Shown: positions 1 to 4,667 of the stretch, piece by piece
Layout: the number at the start of each line of letters is the position of its first letter
Position numbering within the stretch: the first letter of the stretch is position 1
From: Thermoleophilaceae bacterium
GTDB lineage: Bacteria > Actinomycetota > Thermoleophilia > Solirubrobacterales > Thermoleophilaceae
Direction of reading: 5' to 3'
DNA: 6,373 nucleotides
Assembly: GCA_013696425.1 (NCBI GenBank)
Contig: JACCYP010000152.1
Coordinates: 1-6,373, forward strand
Notes under the pieces: model-generated
The model's database searches: none
What the model was told of the DNA's origin: nothing
The model's input: only the letters and a program-made list of their open reading frames with translations
Position numbers and translations under genes: made by a program

Positions 1-91
1 GCTCGGCGGCCGCGGGGAGCGTGAGCGCGCTCAGAAGAGCGACGGCGATGAGCATCGCCGAAAACAGCACTGTGAGCAGGCGCTTATCCAT
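1..91 (-). CDS. N-terminal signal-peptide fragment of an exported protein (truncated by window edge)
   Basis: Only the first 30 codons of this minus-strand gene are visible; the rest lies beyond the left edge. The start is the ATG at 91-89. The peptide begins MDKRLLTVLF and continues with a hydrophobic core rich in Leu, Ala and Val up to about residue 25. It ends LPAAAE, so there is an n-region with Lys3/Arg4, an h-region and an AxA-type signal peptidase I site at about residue 29. The product is therefore probably secreted or surface-exposed. A purine-rich GGGGAGG lies 12 nt upstream and a plausible promoter lies further up, which supports this start. The mature function cannot be told from 30 residues. 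Confidence is good that this is a real gene start and none is possible on family. Confidence 0.72.
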   Translation of the reverse strand, partial: MDKRLLTVLFSAMLIAVALLSALTLPAAAE

Positions 92-103
92 TTATTCGAG
101 AAT

Positions 104-110
104 CCTCCCC
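104..110 (-). promoter_or_regulatory. Ribosome binding site of the exported protein gene
   Basis: On the minus strand GGGGAGG is followed by 12 nt and then the ATG at 91-89. The match to the anti-Shine-Dalgarno is strong although the spacing is on the long side. It is one of only two convincing Shine-Dalgarno sites in the window; most other first genes here lack one. Confidence 0.55.
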
Positions 111-138
111 GACACGGGCCGGAACGCTACTTGGGTGT

Positions 139-166
139 CTCGTAACTAGCAACAGGGAACCGTCAA
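139..166 (-). promoter_or_regulatory. Candidate housekeeping-sigma promoter for the exported protein gene
   Basis: Read on the minus strand, TTGACG (166-161) is followed after 16 bp by TACGAG (144-139). The -35 matches five of six consensus positions; the -10 is weaker. A start about 7 nt further would give an mRNA leader of roughly 40 nt containing the GGGGAGG site, which is consistent. Seen in sequence only; the assignment is inference. Confidence 0.4.
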
Positions 167-190
167 CACGCGTACGACGCTGCATGTACC

Positions 191-231
191 GGTTTCTAGC
201 GGTTCCGAGCCGTTCATGAGCCAGTAGGCTC
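191..231 (+). promoter_or_regulatory. Upstream region of the first phasin-like gene: tandem repeat, inverted repeat and leaderless -10 box
   Basis: Three elements lie just before the ATG at 238. Two adjacent 10-bp copies (191-200 GGTTTCTAGC and 201-210 GGTTCCGAGC) agree at 8 of 10 positions. A perfect inverted repeat GAGCC-AGTA-GGCTC spans 218-231. Inside it TAGGCT (225-230) resembles a TAnnnT -10 hexamer and sits 7 nt before the ATG, the distance expected if transcription begins at the start codon. The sequence between is CCCCCCA, with no Shine-Dalgarno. No good -35 is seen at 16-18 bp, so an activator using the repeats is possible but unproven. Confidence 0.42.
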
Positions 232-237
232 CCCCCA

Positions 238-672
238 ATGAGCGCGCCAGAAGACCAGGGATTCGTCGATCGCCTCTCACGGCAGGGCGAGGAGGCGCTC
301 GGCAAGATCGCCGAGGAGCTGATCTCGAACCCGGTCGTGAACGGGGCCCTGACCAAGGCGTTCGAGGCGCGCGAGCGCGCCTCGCAGGCGCAGGAGGCGG
401 CCATGGGCGCCTTCAATATCCCGTCCGCTGCGGACGTGGAGCGGATTACGCGCCGACTGCGTTCGGTCTCCCAGCGCCTCGAGGGCATCGAGGATTCCCT
501 CGACCGCCTCGAGCAGCAGGTGGATGCGGCCGGCAACCGGGCCGAGGCCGCCGCCGGCGGCGATGAGCGGCTCGAGGAGATCGCACGCGATCTTGCCGCG
601 CTCCGCGAAGTGGTGGCGCCGGGGCAGGAGCCCCCGCCGCGCGCGCAGGAACGCCTCACGGTCAACGAGTAG
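238..672 (+). CDS. Phasin-like coiled-coil protein (possible PHA-granule-associated)
   Basis: A 144-residue soluble, highly charged, Cys-free protein with no signal peptide or membrane segment. The N-terminal third (about 9-58) is amphipathic helix rich in Ala, Glu and Arg. A break containing the NIPSAADVE motif (60-68) leads into a heptad-patterned coiled coil (about 66-98), and a second short helix follows at 108-126. An amphipathic helix, then a P-S/T-x-x-D-V break, then a C-terminal coiled coil is the layout of polyhydroxyalkanoate-granule phasins and phasin-like regulators, so granule or lipid-surface association is the best guess, not proof. A shorter relative with the same C-terminal pattern is encoded at 1381. 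The start has no Shine-Dalgarno and fits leaderless initiation. The 3' end overlaps the convergent phosphorylase gene by 11 bp. It could instead be a generic coiled-coil structural protein. Confidence 0.68.
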   Translation: MSAPEDQGFVDRLSRQGEEALGKIAEELISNPVVNGALTKAFEARERASQAQEAAMGAFNIPSAADVERITRRLRSVSQRLEGIEDSLDRLEQQVDAAGNRAEAAAGGDERLEEIARDLAALREVVAPGQEPPPRAQERLTVNE

Positions 673-1357
673 CCGCGAGCGTCGCGTAGGCGCGGCGGCC
701 GAGCTCCAGGCCGAGGGATTCGAGCTCCTCACGGGCGATCCGGACGCGCTCCGGGCCCGCTAGCTGGTCGCTCACGCCGAGCAGGCAGCCAGCCCTGACA
801 CCCCGCTTCGAGGCGACCGCGAACACCGCGGCGGCCTCCATCTCGACGACGAGCGAATCATTAAGTGGTCTGCCCCCTTTAGGTTCGGGGCGCTCGCCGT
901 AGAAGAGGTCCACTGACATCGCGGTCGCCGTTTGTCCCGCGCTTTCGGCCAGCGCCGCGGCCAGATCGGGGTCGGGTGCGATCCGTTCGCCGGCCCCGAG
1001 GGCGCGGCTCGTGCCATCTGTCGCAATCGCTTCGGTGACAGCGACCACATCGCCCACCCTCAAGCTTGAGTCGAGGGCTCCGCAGGTACCAATCCTGACG
1101 AGCACCTCCGCTCCGAGGTCGACCAGCTCCTCTGCGACGATCGCGGCGCTCGGGCCGCCCATCCCGGTCGCCTGCACCGACATCGGCAGACCGTCGGCGG
1201 CGATCCCGGTGTATCCCCACAGGCCGCGGTGGTGGTTGAACATGCGCGGCGCCTCGAGCAGATCCTGGGCCACCGCGAGGGAGCGGTGGGGGTCGCCGGG
1301 GAGCAATACGCGAGGCGCCAGCTCCGCCGCGGGCTTCAGGTGAATCGGCTCGGTCAC
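662..1357 (-). CDS. Purine-nucleoside phosphorylase, DeoD-like (PNP/UDP family)
   Basis: A 231-residue cytosolic enzyme predicted to split purine nucleosides with phosphate into base plus ribose-1-phosphate (salvage). Family landmarks appear in order: His6 near the N-terminus, phosphate-loop LLPGDPHR (18-25, Gly21 and Arg25), GMGGPSAAI (65-73), VRIGTCGAL (87-95, Arg88), DLFY (150-153), VVEMEAAAVFAVA (170-182, the Met-Glu that binds ribose) and GVSDQL (194-199) with Asp197 at the purine-recognition position. E. coli DeoD is about 239 residues, so length fits. The loop after Asp197 is shortened and lacks the Arg seen in E. coli (Arg217), so substrate preference may differ. The GTG at 1357 is chosen because TAACGT ends 7 nt upstream and His6 then falls close to the E. 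coli position. A GTG at 1366 would add three residues. The frame stays open upstream to 2017 but lacks family similarity there and runs antisense to other genes. Confidence 0.85.
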   Translation of the reverse strand: MTEPIHLKPAAELAPRVLLPGDPHRSLAVAQDLLEAPRMFNHHRGLWGYTGIAADGLPMSVQATGMGGPSAAIVAEELVDLGAEVLVRIGTCGALDSSLRVGDVVAVTEAIATDGTSRALGAGERIAPDPDLAAALAESAGQTATAMSVDLFYGERPEPKGGRPLNDSLVVEMEAAAVFAVASKRGVRAGCLLGVSDQLAGPERVRIAREELESLGLELGRRAYATLAATR

Positions 1358-1364
1358 CGGCGCC

Positions 1365-1370
1365 ACGTTA
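1365..1370 (-). promoter_or_regulatory. Candidate -10 box for a leaderless phosphorylase mRNA
   Basis: Minus-strand TAACGT (1370-1365) fits TAnnnT and lies 7 nt before the GTG at 1357, with no Shine-Dalgarno between. No clear -35 is seen 16-18 bp upstream, which is inside the divergent gene. The short AT-rich patch here is the only such patch between the two divergent genes. Confidence 0.35.
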
Positions 1371-1374
1371 TTTT
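1369..1374 (+). promoter_or_regulatory. Candidate -10 box for a leaderless mRNA of the 1381 operon
   Basis: TATTTT lies 6 nt before the ATG at 1381 on the plus strand, again without a Shine-Dalgarno. It overlaps the opposing -10 candidate by two bases, so the two divergent promoters would compete. The -35 region is not recognisable. Confidence 0.33.
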
Positions 1375-1380
1375 CTCTGG

Positions 1381-1656
1381 ATGGAGAAGCGACGACCGAC
1401 CCCCGGGCAGCTGCAGGATGCGGTGCGCGAAACCGTCGAACGGACCGTCCAGGGTGCCGTCGACTCGGCTCAGGAAACGCGCTCGAAGGCCCAGGACATG
1501 GTCGACGACGTCGTGAAGGGCGTCCGCGGCGCGATTGAGGACGCCCGGCCCGCCACCGGCGACGAGCTGCGCGAGGTGCAGACCGAGCTCGCCAGGGTGG
1601 TCGACCGCCTCGACGCGATCGAGCGCCGGCTACCGCCTTCGCCGCCGCCCCTCTGA
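1381..1656 (+). CDS. Small phasin-like coiled-coil protein
   Basis: A 91-residue soluble protein with no signal peptide. Residues 8-55 form a long amphipathic helix with regular Val/Ala and charged spacing (for example ETVERTVQGAVDSAQE). The segment ARPATGDEL (55-63) breaks it, and residues 61-84 form a heptad coiled coil ending in a Pro-rich tail. Aligned without gaps, residues 61-84 match residues 65-88 of the 144-residue protein at 238 at 7 of 24 positions, including RL-x-x-IE-x-x-L, and hydrophobic positions coincide. The helix, Pro/Thr break and coiled coil recall phasins, but no enzyme or binding motif is visible. The stop is 2 bp before the SDR gene, so it is probably the first gene of an operon with the SDR and acyltransferase. 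A granule or membrane-surface role in lipid metabolism is inference. Confidence 0.66.
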   Translation: MEKRRPTPGQLQDAVRETVERTVQGAVDSAQETRSKAQDMVDDVVKGVRGAIEDARPATGDELREVQTELARVVDRLDAIERRLPPSPPPL

Positions 1657-1658
1657 AC

Positions 1659-2651
1659 GTGGGCCGCCGCATCCTCATCACGGGCGTGGGGAGCCACATG
1701 GGCACAGAGCTCGCGCGCCGGCTCTGCGCAGCTTCCGACGTCGAGTACGTGGCCGGCCTCGACACCCGCCCGCCGCGCGCCACGATCGAGGGCCTCGACT
1801 TCATCGACGCCGACATCCGCAACCCGCTGATCGGCAAGCTGATCCCGGCCGCCGAGGTGGACACGGTCGTGCACAACCAGATCGTGCGCCAGCCCGGCCC
1901 GGGCCTTTCGCCCCAGCAGATGCACGACATCAACGTGATCGGCTCGCTCCAGCTGCTGGCCGCGTGCGAGAAGTCGGGCTCGCTCCGCGCGATCGTCATC
2001 CGCGGCTCGGCCGGCATCTACGGCTCGGAGCCGAACGCGCCCCAGTTCTTCACCGAGGAGATGGCGCGCCTCTACCCGCTGCGGACGCGCTTCCAGCGCG
2101 ACATCGGCGAGATCGAGAACTACTTCGAGACCTTCTCGCGCAGGCACCCGCGCGTGACCTGCACGATGCTGCGCTACCAGCCGGCGATCGGCCCCGCTCT
2201 CGACACGCAGGTGGTGCGCTACCTCTCCCAGGCACTCGTGCCGACCTACCTCGGCTTCGACCCGCGGCTGCAGTTCGTGCACGAGTCCGACGGGCTCGAC
2301 GCGCTCGTCGCCGCAGCGCGCAATCCCGTCCGAGGCGCGGTGAATGTGGCGGCCGAGGGCACGATCGGCCTCACGCGGATGCTGCGCCTTGCCGGCAAGA
2401 TGACGCTGCCGCTCGCACCCCAGCTCTTCGTGCCGGTGGTGAACGCCGGGCGCCGTGCGGGCATGTCGAAGATCTCCCCGGACTTCCGGCGGCTGTTGCG
2501 TTACGGGCGCTGCGTCGACACCTCTCGCCTGAGCGACGAGCTCGGCGCGGCGCCGAAGTACACGACCGAGAAGGCTGTGTGCGACTGGATCGCCACCAAC
2601 AGTGGCCGGCGCCTGGCGCCCTCGGTTCGCGAGATGGTGACTCCGTCATGA
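1659..2651 (+). CDS. Atypical NAD-dependent epimerase/dehydratase-family protein (extended SDR lacking YxxxK)
   Basis: A 330-residue Rossmann-fold protein. The N-terminus has beta1 (RRILIT) and the glycine loop TGVGSHMG (8-15), where the usual central Gly is Ser12. Asp35 after beta2 is the expected NAD-selecting acid, Asp52 follows in DADIRNP, and DINVIGS (90-96) is the extended-SDR N-V-x-G segment. The active-site strand ends GSAGIYG (116-122). However, the region where Tyr-x-x-x-Lys should lie (about 139-152) reads LYPLRTRFQRDIGE, with no Lys. Classical epimerase or dehydrogenase chemistry is therefore doubtful. It may bind nucleotide as a regulatory or partner subunit, or use another mechanism. 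The GTG start is the only one that keeps beta1 intact; no Shine-Dalgarno is seen. It follows the preceding stop by 2 bp and overlaps the acyltransferase by 4 bp. From memory, M. tuberculosis Rv0501 (annotated galE2) next to Rv0502 has the same order. Confidence 0.82.
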   Translation: MGRRILITGVGSHMGTELARRLCAASDVEYVAGLDTRPPRATIEGLDFIDADIRNPLIGKLIPAAEVDTVVHNQIVRQPGPGLSPQQMHDINVIGSLQLLAACEKSGSLRAIVIRGSAGIYGSEPNAPQFFTEEMARLYPLRTRFQRDIGEIENYFETFSRRHPRVTCTMLRYQPAIGPALDTQVVRYLSQALVPTYLGFDPRLQFVHESDGLDALVAAARNPVRGAVNVAAEGTIGLTRMLRLAGKMTLPLAPQLFVPVVNAGRRAGMSKISPDFRRLLRYGRCVDTSRLSDELGAAPKYTTEKAVCDWIATNSGRRLAPSVREMVTPS

Positions 2652-3685
2652 GCACGCCGCCCCGCGCGCCCACCGACGCCCCGCGCGCTTCGACGGCTCC
2701 ACCGCGCCGCGCAACCCACCACGCGCGGGCGCGCGTGGACCGCGGCCCCGGCTTCCTGCCGATCGGCCCCGCGCTCTCCTTCGTGCGCCACGTGCGCGAG
2801 GGGATGGAGGCCGGCCGCGACCCGCTGAGCGCACTGGCCGGTGCCGCCGGCGCCCTGCCGAGCGACCTTCAGACGGTGCTCGACCGCGCGATCGCGCGCT
2901 TCCGCGGCGAGTACCACGAGGACGAGTGGGGCTTCGACGAGGAGTTCACCGAGACGGTGCTCCCGTTCTTCGACCTCCTCTACGACCGCTGGTGGCGCGT
3001 CGAAACCACCGGTGCCCGCAACGTGCCGAGCCACGGCCGCGCCCTGCTCGTTGCCAACCACGCCGGGATCCTGCCCTGGGACGCGACCATGATGTCCGTC
3101 GGTCTCCTGCGTGAGGCCCCGCTTCCGCGCTACCCGCGCTTCCTCGTCCTCAACTGGGCGTTCACGCTCCCCTACATCTCGGCCTTCCTCCCCAAGGTCG
3201 GCGGCGTGGTGGCCTCGCCCTACAACGCGATGCGCCTGCTCGAGCAGGACGAGCTCGTGGCCGTGTTCCCGGAGGGGGTCAAGGGCGCGGGCAAGGACTT
3301 CAAGGACCGCTATCGCCTGCAGCGCTTCGGCCGCGGCGGTTTCGTCGAGATGGCCCTGCACACCGGCTCGCCGATCGTGCCGGTGGCGATCGTCGGCAGC
3401 GAGGAGATCTATCCGAAGATCGGCAGCTCGGACACGCTCGCACGGGCGATGGGGGCGCCGTACTTCCCGATTACCCCGACCTTCCCACTACTCGGTCCGC
3501 TCGGCATGGTGCCGCTGCCGTCGAAGTGGCGGATTGAGTACTGCGAGCCCATCGACCTCTCAGGCTACGGCCCGGATGCCGCCGAGGACCGCACGCTCGT
3601 GTTCGAGCTCTCCGAGCGCGTGCGCGACACGATCCAGGCGAAGGTCTACGAGAACCTGGTCGCCCGCGGCTCAGCGTTCATCTAG
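2648..3685 (+). CDS. 1-acylglycerol-phosphate/MGAT-like acyltransferase (PlsC/LPLAT superfamily)
   Basis: A 345-residue acyltransferase expected to move an acyl group from acyl-CoA or acyl-ACP to a glycerolipid or other lipid alcohol at the inner membrane face. Residues 1-30 are Pro/Arg/Ala-rich and probably disordered. Block I is VANHAGILPWD (135-145), where catalytic His138 and Asp145 are six residues apart (HX6D), unlike HX4D of PlsC; this fits MGAT/TMEM68-like members and, from memory, mycobacterial Rv0502. Block II is KVGGVVAS (183-190), block III VFPEGVKGAGK (206-216) with the FPEG glycerol-phosphate loop, and block IV IVPVAIVGSEE (243-253). Hydrophobic segments around 168-182 may dip into the membrane. 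The ATG at 2648 overlaps the SDR stop (ATGA), suggesting translational coupling and shared function. The acyl acceptor is unknown. The end overlaps the convergent TetR gene by 8 bp. Confidence 0.88.
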   Translation: MSTPPRAPTDAPRASTAPPRRATHHARARVDRGPGFLPIGPALSFVRHVREGMEAGRDPLSALAGAAGALPSDLQTVLDRAIARFRGEYHEDEWGFDEEFTETVLPFFDLLYDRWWRVETTGARNVPSHGRALLVANHAGILPWDATMMSVGLLREAPLPRYPRFLVLNWAFTLPYISAFLPKVGGVVASPYNAMRLLEQDELVAVFPEGVKGAGKDFKDRYRLQRFGRGGFVEMALHTGSPIVPVAIVGSEEIYPKIGSSDTLARAMGAPYFPITPTFPLLGPLGMVPLPSKWRIEYCEPIDLSGYGPDAAEDRTLVFELSERVRDTIQAKVYENLVARGSAFI

Positions 3686-4238
3686 CCAGCGCGCCCAGCA
3701 CCAGCTCGATCGCCGTCGCCCTGGCCTCGTCGCGCGGCCACTCCGGGTTGTCGCTCAACCACACCGAGAGGCCGTCGATGCCGTTTCGCAGGAGCACCGC
3801 GGCCACGTCCGGGTTCGCGATGCCCTCCGCGCGCAGCGCGGATCCGATCCGGCGATCGGCCTCCGCGATCACCGCCCGGTGCGCGGCCACGACCTCCGGA
3901 TCGCCGGTGGTCTCGCGGAAGAGCATGCGCGCGGCGTAGGGGTGGCGCTCGACGTAGTCGAAGTAGGCGTTGAGCATGGAGCGGATCCGCTCCTCGAAGG
4001 TCTCGCCGCTCACCTGCTCGGCCTGGAAGGCGAGCAGCGCGTCGCGCGTCTTCTCGAGCAGGGCCAGGTGGAGCTCACGCTTGGAGCCGAAGTGGTCATA
4101 GATCACGGGTTTCGAGATCCCGGCCGATGCGGCGATCAGGCCCAGCGACGCGCCCTGGTAGCCGTGGGTGGCGAACACCTCCTCCGCCGCCTCCTCGATC
4201 CGGGCCCGGCGCTCAGGGGCTTTGAGGCGGACGGTCAC
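3678..4238 (-). CDS. TetR/AcrR-family transcriptional regulator
   Basis: A 186-residue DNA-binding regulator. The N-terminal TetR domain begins RRARIEEAAEEVFATHGYQG (10-29). The helix-turn-helix follows at about 30-50, with AASAGISKPVIYDHFGSKRE (36-55) as the turn and recognition helix. The C-terminal half is an alpha-helical ligand and dimer domain (FEERIRSMLNAYFDYVERHP and onward) that does not reveal its ligand. The GTG at 4238 is preferred: it lies 7 nt after a TAGGTT -10 box, no Shine-Dalgarno is present, and the length is normal. A TTG at 4247 would add three residues and fall inside the operator. The open frame runs upstream to 4541 antisense to the membrane-protein gene and is not believable there. 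It probably represses itself and the divergent membrane-protein and AhpD-like genes through the palindrome at 4246-4269. Confidence 0.9.
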   Translation of the reverse strand: MTVRLKAPERRARIEEAAEEVFATHGYQGASLGLIAASAGISKPVIYDHFGSKRELHLALLEKTRDALLAFQAEQVSGETFEERIRSMLNAYFDYVERHPYAARMLFRETTGDPEVVAAHRAVIAEADRRIGSALRAEGIANPDVAAVLLRNGIDGLSVWLSDNPEWPRDEARATAIELVLGALAR

Positions 4239-4240
4239 GA

Positions 4241-4269
4241 TTGACAACCTACCGAACGGTCGGTAGGTT
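4241..4269 (+). promoter_or_regulatory. Plus-strand leaderless promoter TTGACA-N17-TAGGTT
   Basis: TTGACA (4241-4246) is an exact -35 consensus, followed by a 17-bp spacer and TAGGTT (4264-4269), a TAnnnT -10 box. The ATG at 4278 is 8 nt further, so transcription should start at or within a base of the start codon. There is no Shine-Dalgarno. This is the best promoter match in the window and drives the membrane-protein/AhpD-like pair. Confidence 0.72.
4246..4269. promoter_or_regulatory. TetR operator: 24-bp palindrome overlapping both divergent promoters
   Basis: Perfect 10-bp arms AACCTACCGA (4246-4255) and TCGGTAGGTT (4260-4269) flank the 4-bp centre ACGG. It lies in the 39-bp gap between the divergent TetR and membrane-protein genes and has the size and style of TetR-family operators (ACCG/CGGT core). 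The left arm contains the minus-strand -10 box and the right arm the plus-strand -10 box, so a bound dimer would block both. Binding by the adjacent regulator is inferred from position and symmetry. Confidence 0.82.
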
Positions 4270-4274
4270 TGCCA
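4246..4274 (-). promoter_or_regulatory. Minus-strand leaderless promoter of the TetR gene
   Basis: On the minus strand TAGGTT (4251-4246) lies 7 nt before the GTG at 4238. The hexamer 17 bp upstream is TGGCAA (4274-4269), only three of six matches to TTGACA, so this promoter looks weaker than its divergent partner, as is common for an autoregulated repressor. The two promoters occupy nearly the same DNA and cannot be used by polymerase at the same time. Confidence 0.55.
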
Positions 4275-4277
4275 GCG

Positions 4278-4667
4278 ATGAGCGAAAACGGCATCAAGAC
4301 CCTCCTGCTGGTGCTCGGCGCGGCCCTCATCGCGCAGGCTCTGTGGATGTTCTTCGGGCCCCAGTCCTTCTACGACGCGGTCGGTCCGTTCGGCGTCTAC
4401 AACGACCACTACGTCCGCGACGCCGCCACCTTCACCTTCGGGCTCGGGGCGATCCTCGTGCTCGCGGCGCCGCGCCCGTCGTGGCGGGTGCCGGCCCTCG
4501 CCGTGACCGCGATCACCTTCGCCGCCCACGCGATCAACCACCTGGTCGACATCGGCGACGCGGACCCCAAGGTGGTCGGCTACATCGACTTCTTCCTCCT
4601 CGCGGGCACGGCAGTGATGCTCGCCGGGCTTGCACGAAAGGTCGACCAGGAAAGGCAGAGCGCATGA
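4278..4667 (+). CDS. Small four-helix membrane protein, TetR-controlled
   Basis: A 129-residue integral membrane protein of unrecognised function. Four hydrophobic segments are visible at about 8-27, 50-64, 71-90 and 98-119. The first loop carries FYDAVGPFGVYNDHYVRDA (31-49), dense in aromatic residues plus Asn42, Asp43, His44, Arg47 and Asp48. Helix 3 ends HAINHLVDIGD (84-94) with two His. These clustered polar residues near the membrane face could form a binding or redox site, but I do not recognise a catalytic motif. The tail ARKVDQERQSA is polar and probably cytoplasmic. Its ATG is 8 nt after the -10 box. The stop overlaps the next ATG (ATGA), so it is probably translated together with the AhpD-like protein. 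A small-membrane-protein or DoxX-like family is possible but not supported by a specific motif. Confidence 0.78.
   Translation: MSENGIKTLLLVLGAALIAQALWMFFGPQSFYDAVGPFGVYNDHYVRDAATFTFGLGAILVLAAPRPSWRVPALAVTAITFAAHAINHLVDIGDADPKVVGYIDFFLLAGTAVMLAGLARKVDQERQSA
4648..4655 (+). promoter_or_regulatory. Ribosome binding site of the AhpD-like gene
   Basis: AGGAAAGG lies 8 nt before the ATG at 4664, inside the end of the membrane-protein gene. It fixes this start and, with the ATGA overlap, suggests independent as well as coupled translation. It contrasts with the leaderless first gene of the same operon. Confidence 0.6.

Noticed and set aside
876..888. TTTAGGTTC inside the phosphorylase gene, resembling the TAGGTT -10 box
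   Set aside because: It is mid-coding, has no palindrome or -35 around it, and no start codon follows at 6-8 nt.
1358..2017. Minus-strand open frame upstream of the phosphorylase, which would make a protein of about 450 residues
   Set aside because: The extension is Arg/Ser/Pro-rich low-complexity sequence antisense to the small phasin-like gene and the SDR. Phosphorylase similarity begins just after the GTG at 1357.
1535..2647. Plus-strand open frame ahead of the acyltransferase, which would give about 716 residues
   Set aside because: It is an Arg/Pro/His-rich shadow of the SDR in another frame. The real start is the ATG at 2648, coupled to the SDR stop.
3111..4244. 377-residue plus-strand frame spanning the acyltransferase end and the TetR gene
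   Set aside because: Arg/Ser-rich composition typical of off-frame GC-rich sequence, no recognisable domain, and it crosses two well-supported genes.
4239..4541. Upstream extension of the TetR frame
   Set aside because: It runs through the operator and antisense to the membrane-protein gene. The HTH domain begins normally from the GTG at 4238.
4241..4663. Upstream extension of the AhpD-like frame, starting near 4241
   Set aside because: The extension is an Arg-rich shadow of the membrane-protein gene. The ATG at 4664 has a good Shine-Dalgarno 8 nt upstream.
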